A DNA stretch of 64,000 nucleotides from Thermoplasmata archaeon (GTDB lineage Archaea; Thermoplasmatota; Thermoplasmata; Lutacidiplasmatales; UBA184): positions 1 to 64,000 of the forward strand of contig JAKACD010000005.1 in NCBI GenBank assembly GCA_021821785.1, in the 5' to 3' direction. The position numbers and the translations under genes are program-made. The notes under the pieces were generated by a model. The model was not told where the DNA came from, made no database searches, and was given only the letters and a program-made list of their open reading frames with translations. Shown here piece by piece: positions 42,155-50,058 of this stretch; position 1 is the stretch's first letter; each line of letters begins with the position of its first letter.

Positions 42155-42928
42155 ATGGAGTCGAAGAGGCGCCCCGCGCCGAAGCGACCTCCGCGGTCGA
42201 CCGGTAAGGCCCGCGGGAAGGGGACGGAGCTCTCCCCCGCCGAAGCCTCGCCGGGACTCCCGGAACTTCCGCTCATGGAGATCGATGTCGACGCCGGCCC
42301 CTCCACCCACTGGATCCGTGAGGTGATCGACCGCTGGCACCTTCGGGTCCGCATCGACGTCTGCCGGTCCACGGGCGCGGACGGCTCCTCGCTCCTGCAG
42401 GTCGTCGAGCTCATGGGCAACCCGGGCGATCTCGGCGCCGCGGAACGATTCCTCCGCCACCGTGGCGACATCCAGTCGCTCACGGTCATGTCGCCCTCTC
42501 CGTCCCGCCGCTTCGTGCGTGCGGTGATGGCGTTGCCCGACGCCTGCCGACGCGTATTCGAGGTCGGGGCGATCTGCGGCAACTGCAAGTTCGCGCCGAC
42601 GTCGCGGCCGAACAGCCCGGCCGCGCGATGGACCCTGGTCGTCCCCCGTACGCCCGACTCGCTGCGCGCGGTGGCGCGCGCCCAGTCGGGCCCGAGCAGC
42701 CCTCCGGCGCCGATCCTTCGGATGCGGCGTTTCGTACCTCCCCGGACCCTCACCCCCCGGCAGACGGCCGCGCTCGAGACCGCGTATCGTCTCGGCTTCT
42801 ACGCGTTCCCCCGCCGTTCGAACCTCCGGGAGATCTCTCGTATTCTCGGAGTGAGCCGATCCACGACCGCCGAGCTCCTGCGTCGGGCCGAGGGCAAGAT
42901 GCTCGCCCAGCAGATCGGCGAGACCTGA
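42155..42928 (+). CDS. Bat-type HTH transcriptional regulator
   Basis: A 257-residue regulator. A basic N-terminus precedes a sensor-like region (LMEIDVDAGPSTHWIREVIDRWHLRVRIDVCRS, CRRVFEVGAICGNCKF) and the C-terminal bat HTH (LTPRQTAALETAYRLGFYAFP, ISRILGVSRSTTAELLRRAE). The TATA box GTTATCTC (42124-42131) is 27 bases before ATG 42155. It is a paralogue of the gene at 16155 and is the nearest regulator to the benzoyl-CoA operon, so control of that operon is a fair inference. Confidence 0.82.
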   Translation: MESKRRPAPKRPPRSTGKARGKGTELSPAEASPGLPELPLMEIDVDAGPSTHWIREVIDRWHLRVRIDVCRSTGADGSSLLQVVELMGNPGDLGAAERFLRHRGDIQSLTVMSPSPSRRFVRAVMALPDACRRVFEVGAICGNCKFAPTSRPNSPAARWTLVVPRTPDSLRAVARAQSGPSSPPAPILRMRRFVPPRTLTPRQTAALETAYRLGFYAFPRRSNLREISRILGVSRSTTAELLRRAEGKMLAQQIGET

Positions 42929-42976
42929 CACTCCTGGGCCGCCGCGCTGCGACATCGCGCCGGTCGTGAACGGGGG

Positions 42977-43762
42977 CTAGCGGCTCCGTCGCTTCGACTT
43001 CTTCGCGAAGCCGCTCACCGCGGCCCGATTCTCGTCGCTCCCCCGAAGGGGCTCCGCGAGATCCTGCTCGAGCTGTAGCCCATCGACGAGCGCCAGATCG
43101 AGACCTCGGCGGATCGACTCCCGCGCGTGGCGAACCGCCCGGGGCGGATGTGTGGCGATCCGGGTCGCAACCGCGAACGCCTCGGACCTCAGACGGTCGA
43201 GGGGCACGATCCGGTTGATGAGCCCGATCTCGTAGGCCCGCGCGGCGGGGATCGGCTCTCCGGTCAGGATCATCTCGAGGGCGAGGTTCGGCGCGATCGC
43301 TCGGGGCAGCCGCTGCGTGCCGCCCTGACCGGGGATGATGCCCCACCGGACCTCGGGGAGACCGAAGATCGCGTTCGGACTGGCCAGGCGTACATCGCAT
43401 GCGAGGGCGAGCTCGAGTCCAAGACCGAGACAGTAGCCGTTGATCGCCGCGACGACCGGCTTACCTGTGTCGAGATTGCGGGTAAGGCCCCCGATGCCCG
43501 GCTCGCGGGCCCAGCGCGCCCGCCGCTCGCCCGGCTGGGATTCCGCGTAGAACTCCGAAAGGTGCTTGAGGTCGATCCCGGCCGAGAAGGCCCGGTCGCC
43601 CGCCCCGGTGAGGAGGCCCACCCGCAGCCGGTCATCCTCCCGGAGCCGCTTCCAGGCTGCGAGCAGCTGCGCGTGCGAGGCGGGGTCGATCGCGTTGAGC
43701 GCCTCGGGACGGTCGAGTGTGATGGTCAGTACCGGTCCTCGCGCGCGTACTCGCACCGGCAC
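42977..43762 (-). CDS. Enoyl-CoA hydratase/isomerase (crotonase family)
   Basis: A 261-residue crotonase. Oxyanion-hole segments are AFSAGIDLKHLSEF and NGYCLGLGLELALACDV; the two catalytic Glu positions are kept (LGLEL and GLPEVRWGIIPGQGGTQRL), so true hydratase activity is expected. GTG 43762 follows a TATA box (GGATAATCA on minus, 43791-43799). Divergent from the benzoyl-CoA operon, it could serve beta-oxidation of the ring-opened products. Confidence 0.85.
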   Translation of the reverse strand: MPVRVRARGPVLTITLDRPEALNAIDPASHAQLLAAWKRLREDDRLRVGLLTGAGDRAFSAGIDLKHLSEFYAESQPGERRARWAREPGIGGLTRNLDTGKPVVAAINGYCLGLGLELALACDVRLASPNAIFGLPEVRWGIIPGQGGTQRLPRAIAPNLALEMILTGEPIPAARAYEIGLINRIVPLDRLRSEAFAVATRIATHPPRAVRHARESIRRGLDLALVDGLQLEQDLAEPLRGSDENRAAVSGFAKKSKRRSR

Positions 43763-43790
43763 GGGGCTCGCGAGCGGCCCGGGGTTCTTG

Positions 43791-43895
43791 TGATTATCCC
43801 CGTGTCCGGTCCCGGGTCTCGAGCCCAGGGGCCCGAACGACCCGGTCAGGGGAGGGTCCACCCGCACCGGTCAGGCCGGGACTAGAAAATAATCC
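43791..43895. promoter_or_regulatory. Divergent promoter region of the benzoyl-CoA locus
   Basis: Contains minus-strand TATA GGATAATCA (43791-43799) for the enoyl-CoA hydratase and plus-strand TATA GAAAATAATCC (43885-43895) for the operon, which would give a 5' leader of about 90 bases before oah. A 9-base direct repeat CCGGTCAGG (43842-43850 and 43867-43875, 25 bases apart) lies just upstream of the operon TATA, a possible regulator site. Confidence 0.55.
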
Positions 43896-44005
43896 GGCGC
43901 TGGCGCGCCCCGACTTTCGGCGCCTCGGGGAGGGCTCACGGGAATCCCTTACAGGTACGGGGGAATGGACTTCGCGGCTCTTCCTGATAGCGCCGCGAGG
44001 GAGTC

Positions 44006-45118
44006 TTGTCGGCGCGCACCCGTCCCACCGCGGTCCGAGAGTCGGAGGACGAGGCAGCGGCCGACCCAATCACCCCGCTCGAGCCGGAGTCCGCCACGTT
44101 CCACGACGTTCTCCTCGAGCGGTCCGGGGGCATCGCCCGCATCACGCTGAACCGGCCGGAGGCGTACAACGCCTACAGCACACGCACACTCCGCGAGCTC
44201 GCCCGAGCGACGTGGGAAGCGGCGGTCGACGACCACGTCGGGGTCATCGTCCTTACCGGGGCCGGGACCCGCGCCTTCTGCACCGGCGGCGACGTGAAGG
44301 AGTATGCCCGTCGGTTCCTCAAGCGACCGCACGACTACTGGAAGTACATGGCCGTCTTCCGAGAGGCGGTCGAAGCGCTCCTGCGGTGCGGGAAGCCCGT
44401 GATCGCGCGCCTCAACGGGATGGCCGTTGGGGGCGGCAACGAACTCCACCTCGCCTGCGACATGTCCGTGGCCGCGTCCCACATCTACATCGGCCAAGTC
44501 GGGGTCGGCGTCGGCTCGGTCGCTGCCGGCGGGGCGACCCAGTGGCTTCCGCTCGTCGTCGGGGACCGCAGGGCCCGCCAGATGCTGTTCCTGAACGAGC
44601 GGATCCCCGCCGCCCGCGCGGAGGAGTGGGGGCTCGTGACCGCCACGGCACCCTCGGTCGTTCGAAACGGAGAGTGGGTGGCCTCCCCGACTGCGGAGGA
44701 GATCGGCTGGGCCCAGAAGGAGGAGCGAGGGTATCGCATCGACCTTCGGAAGCTCGACGATGCCGTCGACGGCCTCGCGAAGCGCCTTCTCGGAATGTTC
44801 CCCGAGTGCCTCCGGTACACGAAGGCCCAGACCAATTACTGGAAGGAGCTCGTCTGGAACCAGACGGTCCCGCATGCCCAGGAGTGGCTCGCGCTCCACT
44901 TCGCCACCGCCGAGCCGTTCGAAGGGATGCACGCGTTCGTCGACAAGCGGCCGGCCCGGGTCGCTGAGCTCCGCCAGCGGATCGCCAAGGACGGCAGCGG
45001 CGACTACCTCCACGGCAGTCCATCGCGATCGTGCGGCAGCTGCGGCGAGACCGGGCTCGCCGAGCAGTTCCGGTACTGCGGCCGCTGCGGTTCTCCGTTG
45101 GCCCCCGAGGGCGGCTAA
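44006..45118 (+). CDS. oah: 6-oxocyclohex-1-ene-1-carbonyl-CoA hydrolase with C-terminal zinc ribbon
   Basis: A 370-residue Oah/BamA-type enzyme that adds two waters to 6-oxocyclohexene-carbonyl-CoA and opens the ring to 3-hydroxypimelyl-CoA. Diagnostic blocks: GTRAFCTGGDVKEYA, RLNGMAVGGGNELHLACD, VGSVAAGGATQWLPLVVGDRRAR, LRYTKAQTNYWKEL and AQEWLALHFATAEPFEGM. The last 29 residues add a zinc ribbon (Cys343, 346, 358, 361) not seen in the usual family. TTG 44006 is required because TAG 43988 closes the frame upstream; GAGG precedes it. Confidence 0.9.
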   Translation: MSARTRPTAVRESEDEAAADPITPLEPESATFHDVLLERSGGIARITLNRPEAYNAYSTRTLRELARATWEAAVDDHVGVIVLTGAGTRAFCTGGDVKEYARRFLKRPHDYWKYMAVFREAVEALLRCGKPVIARLNGMAVGGGNELHLACDMSVAASHIYIGQVGVGVGSVAAGGATQWLPLVVGDRRARQMLFLNERIPAARAEEWGLVTATAPSVVRNGEWVASPTAEEIGWAQKEERGYRIDLRKLDDAVDGLAKRLLGMFPECLRYTKAQTNYWKELVWNQTVPHAQEWLALHFATAEPFEGMHAFVDKRPARVAELRQRIAKDGSGDYLHGSPSRSCGSCGETGLAEQFRYCGRCGSPLAPEGG

Positions 45119-45159
45119 CGGCGTCGGGCCGGTAGGGGTCGGAAGGAGGTCTTGGGTCG

Positions 45160-46437
45160 ATGGCAGCAGCGAAACCCGAGCCCGCATTCCTCACGACCGC
45201 GCGCGACCGCCAGCGCGAGATGGTGGAGCAGTACTACTCGGATCTCGCGAGCGCCGGCGGTCCGAAGCGGCCCGTCGCGTACATGCTCGTGGGCGGGAAC
45301 CTCACCGAGATCGTACGGTCGTTCGGCTTCGAGGTCGTCTTCCCGGAGATCGTCGCGCTGAACTGCGCGATCAAGCACGTTTCGCTCCCCAACATCCTGC
45401 ATGCCGAATCCCAGGGGTACGGGCTCGACGTCTGCGGCTATGTGAAGAACGACCTCGGGCTCCAGGAGCTCGGGGGCCAGACCCCGTTCGGCCGGATCCC
45501 GCCGCCCGACCTGCTCGTCTGTAGCTTCTCGGGCTGCTATGTCTACGTGAAGTGGTGGGAGGCGCTCGCCGAGAAGTACGGCTGTCCCCTGTTCATGCTG
45601 GACGTCCCGTACATGCGGGACGCCGAGCCCCAGGCCGAGGACATCCAGTACCTCGTCACCCAGCTGAACGAGTTCATCGCGCTCCTCGAGAAGATCACGG
45701 GCCGTTCGTTCGACCTGGCCGAGCTGCGCAAGACCCTCGCGCGCTCCCGGAAGGCCGAACAGGGGTGGGTCGACTACCTCGCCTCCGGTAAGCATCGACC
45801 GTCGCCGATCGAGGCGTACTTCGAGGCGGTGTTCTACATGTTCCCGATCAACGTCCTGCGCGGGACCGACGTCGCGGCCGACTTCTACGCCACGGTGAAC
45901 GAGGAGGTGCGGGCGCGGATCGCGGAGGGGCACTACCCCGTCCCGGAAGAGAAGTTCCGTCTCGTCGTCGAGGGGGTGCCCCCGTACCCGAGCTACCGGA
46001 CCTTCTGGGACTTCTTCCGCAAGTGGGGGGCGGTCTCGGTCGCCGCTACCTACCCGAAGGTGGGGGGACTGTTCGACCGGGGCTTCCTGCACGACCCGGC
46101 GCGGCCGCTCGAAAGCATCGCCGAGTACTCCCTCGGCGCCTACGTCAACCAGTCCTGGCCGCTACGTCGCCAGATCATCGGGGAGTACATCCGCGACTTC
46201 GAGGCCGATGCCGTGCTCATTCACGGGATCAAGTCGTGCCGATCGTTCACGGCCGGTCAGGGCGACCTGCGTGACCGGCTGATCCACGACCACGGGATCC
46301 CCACCCTGTACATCGAGTCGGACCACGAGGACCCCCGCTACTTCGCCCCGGCGCAGATCAAGAACCGGATGGACGCGTTCTTCGAGTCGCTCGACCGACG
46401 CCGCGGGTCCGTCCCGCTCCCGGTGGTGAACGCATGA
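45160..46437 (+). CDS. bcrB: Class I benzoyl-CoA reductase, catalytic subunit B
   Basis: A 425-residue subunit of the BcrB/BzdO group, partner of BcrC in the ring-reducing half of the enzyme, within the wider HgdB/FldBC dehydratase family. Conserved parts: GGNLTEIVRSFGFEVVFPEI, ILHAESQGYGLDVCGYVKNDLG, CSFSGCYVYVKWWEALAEKYG and IHGIKSCRSFTAGQG; the Cys residues are candidate Fe-S ligands. GGAGGT lies 9 bases before the ATG. Its stop overlaps the next gene as ATGA. Confidence 0.88.
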   Translation: MAAAKPEPAFLTTARDRQREMVEQYYSDLASAGGPKRPVAYMLVGGNLTEIVRSFGFEVVFPEIVALNCAIKHVSLPNILHAESQGYGLDVCGYVKNDLGLQELGGQTPFGRIPPPDLLVCSFSGCYVYVKWWEALAEKYGCPLFMLDVPYMRDAEPQAEDIQYLVTQLNEFIALLEKITGRSFDLAELRKTLARSRKAEQGWVDYLASGKHRPSPIEAYFEAVFYMFPINVLRGTDVAADFYATVNEEVRARIAEGHYPVPEEKFRLVVEGVPPYPSYRTFWDFFRKWGAVSVAATYPKVGGLFDRGFLHDPARPLESIAEYSLGAYVNQSWPLRRQIIGEYIRDFEADAVLIHGIKSCRSFTAGQGDLRDRLIHDHGIPTLYIESDHEDPRYFAPAQIKNRMDAFFESLDRRRGSVPLPVVNA

Positions 46438-47222
46438 CGCTGGTCGCCGGGGTCGACATCGGCTCGACGACGGCGAAGTGCGCCCTCCTCGAGGCCGGCG
46501 AGGTCGTGGGAAAGTCGCTCGCCCCTGTCGGCGTCGAGCTCGTCAAGGACGCGGAGCGGGCCCTCGAGCAGGCGCTCGCCGAAGCCGGTCGCGAGCGGCG
46601 CGAGGTGGCGGTGGTGACCGGGACCGGCTACGGCCGCTTCAAGGTGAAGTTCGGGCAGTTTGCGGTGACGGAGATCGGGTGCCACGCGAAGGGGGCCCAC
46701 TACCTGTTCCCGGCCACCCACCTGGTGCTCGACATCGGGGGCCAGGACACGAAGGCGATCAAGGTCGACGCGCAGGGCGAGGTGGTCGACTTCGCGATGA
46801 ACGACAAGTGCGCGGCGGGAACGGGGCGGTTCCTCGACGTCTGCGCCGCGGCGCTCGGCTACGACGTGAGCGAGATCGGGACCCTCTCGCAGGGCGCGCG
46901 TCGCCCGGTGAAGGTCACGAACACCTGCACGGTGTTCGCCGAGTCGGAGGTCACCTCCTACGTGGCCCGCGGCAAGGACCCGCGCGACATCCTGGCGGGG
47001 CTCTACGCGGGGATCGTCAGCCGATCGCTCTCGCTGATGCAGCGGGTCGGGGTCGAGCCCGAGGTCACCTTCACCGGCGGGGTCTCGAAGAACGAGGGGA
47101 TGGTGCGGACCCTCGAGCAGCGGCTCGGCTTCAAGGTGAACGTGAGTCCGCTCTCCCAGTACGTCGGGGCGATCGGAGCGGCCCTCTACGGGCTCGAGCG
47201 CACGGAGGGCACCAGCGCATGA
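46434..47222 (+). CDS. bcrD: Class I benzoyl-CoA reductase, ATPase subunit D
   Basis: A 262-residue BcrAD/BadFG-type ASKHA ATPase that uses ATP to push low-potential electrons to the catalytic half. Phosphate 1 loop GVDIGSTTAK, phosphate 2 DIGGQDTK (100-107), and Cys126 (NDKCAAGTGRF) and Cys165 (NTCTVFAESE), which with their counterparts in BcrA would hold a bridging 4Fe-4S cluster. It is short, as in the Azoarcus (Bzd) type. ATGA overlaps on both sides indicate coupled translation. Confidence 0.9.
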   Translation: MTLVAGVDIGSTTAKCALLEAGEVVGKSLAPVGVELVKDAERALEQALAEAGRERREVAVVTGTGYGRFKVKFGQFAVTEIGCHAKGAHYLFPATHLVLDIGGQDTKAIKVDAQGEVVDFAMNDKCAAGTGRFLDVCAAALGYDVSEIGTLSQGARRPVKVTNTCTVFAESEVTSYVARGKDPRDILAGLYAGIVSRSLSLMQRVGVEPEVTFTGGVSKNEGMVRTLEQRLGFKVNVSPLSQYVGAIGAALYGLERTEGTSA

Positions 47223-48037
47223 TCACCTGCGGGCTCGACCTCGGCGCGGGGACGACGAAGGGGGTCCTCCTCGAGGACGGCCGCACCCTCCTGACGTCCG
47301 GCCTCGTCCCGACCCGTGGCAACCCGGTCGAGGCGGGGCGCACGGTCCTCGAACGGATGGTCGAGGACATCAACCTCCTTCCCGACGAGGTCGACTACCT
47401 CTGCACGACCGGGGGGGCGCGGTACACGTACCCCGACCGGCACCTCCAGGTGAGCGACATCACCGCCTCGGGCCGAGGCGCGGTCTTCCTCTTCCCGAAC
47501 ACCCGGCACGTGGTGGACATCGGCAACCAGTCGTCCCGCGCGATGTCGGTCACCGAGACCGGGCGGGTCGTTCGGTTCAAGATGAACGAGAAGTGCGCCG
47601 CGGGGGCGGGGCGCTTCGTGGACCGCTGCGCGAAGTACCTCCAGGTCCCGCTCGACGAGATGGCGCCGAAGGCGCTCACCGCCGCCCACCCGAAGACGAT
47701 CTCGAGCGTCTGCGCGGTGCTCGCCGAGACGGAGATCATCAACAACGTGGCCGAGGAGGTCCCGTTGCCGGACATCCTGATGGGGGTCTTCCTCTCCCTG
47801 GCCCAGCGCGCCTACATCCTGATGCGCAATGTCGGGATCCAGCCTGAGGTCTCGCTCGTGGGCGGCCTCGTGCAGAGCGAGGCGATGGTGCGGGCTCTCG
47901 AGCAGACCGCCCACGTTACGATCAACGCCGATCGTCGAGCGCAGCACGCCGCGGCGATCGGGGCGGCGATGCTCGGCTACGCCCGGCTCCAGAAGCTCGG
48001 CACCCGACCGACCCCGTTACCGGCGGCGGTGGCGTAG
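47219..48037 (+). CDS. bcrA: Class I benzoyl-CoA reductase, ATPase subunit A
   Basis: A 272-residue second ASKHA subunit. Phosphate 1 is GLDLGAGTTKG. The bridging-cluster cysteines fall at the same numbers as in BcrD: Cys126 (NEKCAAGAGRF) and Cys165 (SSVCAVLAETE). The phosphate 2 motif is altered to DIGNQSSR (100-107), so this subunit may bind or hydrolyse ATP differently. It pairs with BcrD to form the activator heterodimer. Confidence 0.88.
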   Translation: MITCGLDLGAGTTKGVLLEDGRTLLTSGLVPTRGNPVEAGRTVLERMVEDINLLPDEVDYLCTTGGARYTYPDRHLQVSDITASGRGAVFLFPNTRHVVDIGNQSSRAMSVTETGRVVRFKMNEKCAAGAGRFVDRCAKYLQVPLDEMAPKALTAAHPKTISSVCAVLAETEIINNVAEEVPLPDILMGVFLSLAQRAYILMRNVGIQPEVSLVGGLVQSEAMVRALEQTAHVTINADRRAQHAAAIGAAMLGYARLQKLGTRPTPLPAAVA

Positions 48038-48040
48038 CCG

Positions 48041-49276
48041 ATGGCGGCGTCACCGGCCCTGGAGTCCTCCGCGTCCCTCGACTCGCCGCCTTCCCTCGAG
48101 CTGAGCGACTCGTTCGAGGAGTTCCGCCGCGCGGCCTCGATCGATGCGATCACCCGACTCGCCCGAGAGGTGCTGCTCGACCCGACGTATCCGACCGTCC
48201 GGGCCTGGACCCGCGCGGGGCGGGGCGCCGTGGGCTGCTTCCCGGTCTACACTCCGCAGGAGCTCATCCACTCGATGGGCCTGCTTCCCGTCTCGCTGCA
48301 CGGCGGCGGCGAGAGCGTGGAGATCAGCCACGCCGACGCGCCGCTCGGCTCGTTCCTCTGCTCGATCAGCAAGTCGACGCTCGAGCTCGCCATGACGGGG
48401 CTCATGGCCCCGTTCCGGGCGTTCGTGTTCCCGTACATCTGCGACGTGAGCCGGAACCTCGAGGGGATCTTCTCCCGGGCGGTTCCGAACGCGACGACCC
48501 ACATGCTCCACCTTCCCCAGAACTTCCAGTCGAAGGCCTCCGTGCCGTTCCTCGTCGCCGAGTACCGCCGCCTGATCGCGAAGCTCGAGAAGGCGGGCGG
48601 CGAGCCGTACCGGCCCGAGCGCCTCGTGGAGTCGATCGAGCTGTTCAACCGGCAGCGGGCCGAGATCGCCCAGCTCACCGCGACCCAGCGCGCGGAGCCG
48701 GGGAAGCTCACGCTCACCGAGTCCTACCTTATCCGTCGGCTCGGCGGGCTCCTCCCCCGGGAGGTCCATCTCGAGCTGCTCGGGCGCGTCCGGAAGGAGC
48801 TCGGGGCGCGACCGAACCGGAGGAAGGACGCGATCCGGGTCCTGCTCGTCGGATCGTTCTGCGAGCAGCCGACCCTCGACCTCATCGACCTCATCGAGCA
48901 GGTCGGCTGTTACGTGGTCGACGATGAGCTGCTCCAGCTCCACCGCTGGTACGACCGTGTCGAGCCCTCCGGCGATCCGCTCGAGAACCTCGCGGCGACC
49001 TACGTGAGGAGCCCCGTCGATATCGGGGTCCGGGCCGCGCCGACCACCAAGGCCGCGGCGATACGACAACGCGTGGATGCGGCCGATGCCCAGGGCGTGA
49101 TCTTCCTCACGGCGAAGTTCTGCGAGCCGGCGCTCGAGGACGTGGTGCTGTACCGGAAGGCCCTCGACGAGCGGAAGATCCCGTACCTGCATCTCGAGTT
49201 CGAGGAGCGTTCGGCCGCGTACGAGCAGTCCCGCCTGCAGCTCGAGACGTTCGTCGAATCGATCCTGTTCGACTGA
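48041..49276 (+). CDS. bcrC: Class I benzoyl-CoA reductase, catalytic subunit C
   Basis: A 411-residue BcrC/BzdN-type subunit. After a 30-residue Ser/Pro-rich leader come VRAWTRAGRGAVGCFPVYTPQEL, ADAPLGSFLCSISKSTLEL, FVFPYICDVSRNLEGIFSR, MLHLPQNFQSKA and VLLVGSFCEQPTLDLIDLIEQVGC. The Cys residues in these blocks are the expected Fe-S ligands, and with BcrB it forms the benzoyl-CoA-binding module. Only 3 bases separate it from bcrA. Confidence 0.88.
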   Translation: MAASPALESSASLDSPPSLELSDSFEEFRRAASIDAITRLAREVLLDPTYPTVRAWTRAGRGAVGCFPVYTPQELIHSMGLLPVSLHGGGESVEISHADAPLGSFLCSISKSTLELAMTGLMAPFRAFVFPYICDVSRNLEGIFSRAVPNATTHMLHLPQNFQSKASVPFLVAEYRRLIAKLEKAGGEPYRPERLVESIELFNRQRAEIAQLTATQRAEPGKLTLTESYLIRRLGGLLPREVHLELLGRVRKELGARPNRRKDAIRVLLVGSFCEQPTLDLIDLIEQVGCYVVDDELLQLHRWYDRVEPSGDPLENLAATYVRSPVDIGVRAAPTTKAAAIRQRVDAADAQGVIFLTAKFCEPALEDVVLYRKALDERKIPYLHLEFEERSAAYEQSRLQLETFVESILFD

Positions 49277-49290
49277 GGAGGTCGATCGAG

Positions 49291-50058
49291 GTGGCCCCGG
49301 GAACGGTGACCGTCGCGCGAGAGGGCCCGCGCGCGAGCGTGACGTGGGACCGGCCGCCCCTCAATGTCTTCGACATCCCCCTTCTCACGGAGCTCGCGGC
49401 GGCGCTCCGCAGCGAGCCGGTCCGCTCGGCGCACGTCGTGGTCGTCGGCGGGGCCCGCCATCGGTGGAGCGCGGGCTTCTCCGTCGAGGACCACATGGCC
49501 GACCGGGTCCATCCGATGTTCGCCGCGTTCCGCGATGTGCTGACCGCGTTCTCGGAGCTCCCGCCCCCCATCGTGGCCCGGGTCGAGGGTCCGTGCCTCG
49601 GAGGCGGGCTCGAGATGCTGCTCGCCTGCGACCTCGCGATCGCCGGGGCGTCCGCGACCTTCGGGCAGCCCGAGATCCGTCTCGGCGTCTTCCCTCCCTT
49701 CGCGGCCGCGGTGATGGAGTCGGCCGTGGGGCCCCAGCGGGCCGCGGAGCTCCTCCTCCTCGGGGAGACGCTGGGTGCGGAGCGGGCGGCGGCGATCGGG
49801 CTCGTCTCCCGGGTCGTGCCCGAGGAGGCGCTCGAGGCCGAGGTGGATCGGACCGCGACCCGCCTTTGCGGGCTCCGGCGCGAGGCGCTCGTTCTCCTCA
49901 AGAGCGCGATGCGACGGGAGGGTTCTTCCGTCGCGAGCCGTCTCGCCCGGGCCGAGAAGATCTACCTCGAGGAGCTGATGCGCCTACCGTCCGCCGAAGA
50001 GGGACTCCGGGCCTTTCTCGAGAAGCGCGAGCCGGTCTGGCCGGCCGGGGGACCGTGA
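49291..50058 (+). CDS. dch: Cyclohexa-1,5-diene-1-carbonyl-CoA hydratase
   Basis: A 255-residue crotonase of the Dch group, which hydrates the dienoyl-CoA made by benzoyl-CoA reductase to 6-hydroxycyclohex-1-ene-1-carbonyl-CoA. Group-typical text: WSAGFSVEDHMADRVHPMFAAFRDV, GPCLGGGLEMLLACDLAIA and FGQPEIRLGVFPPFAA. GTG start after GGAGG (15 bases from bcrC). Its stop overlaps had as GTGA. Confidence 0.87.
   Translation: MAPGTVTVAREGPRASVTWDRPPLNVFDIPLLTELAAALRSEPVRSAHVVVVGGARHRWSAGFSVEDHMADRVHPMFAAFRDVLTAFSELPPPIVARVEGPCLGGGLEMLLACDLAIAGASATFGQPEIRLGVFPPFAAAVMESAVGPQRAAELLLLGETLGAERAAAIGLVSRVVPEEALEAEVDRTATRLCGLRREALVLLKSAMRREGSSVASRLARAEKIYLEELMRLPSAEEGLRAFLEKREPVWPAGGP

Noticed and set aside
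45115-46092. Long minus-strand reading frames opposite the benzoyl-CoA operon and other GC-rich genes
   Set aside because: They are antisense shadows caused by high third-position GC; their products are low-complexity Arg/Asp/Glu-rich and lack any fold.
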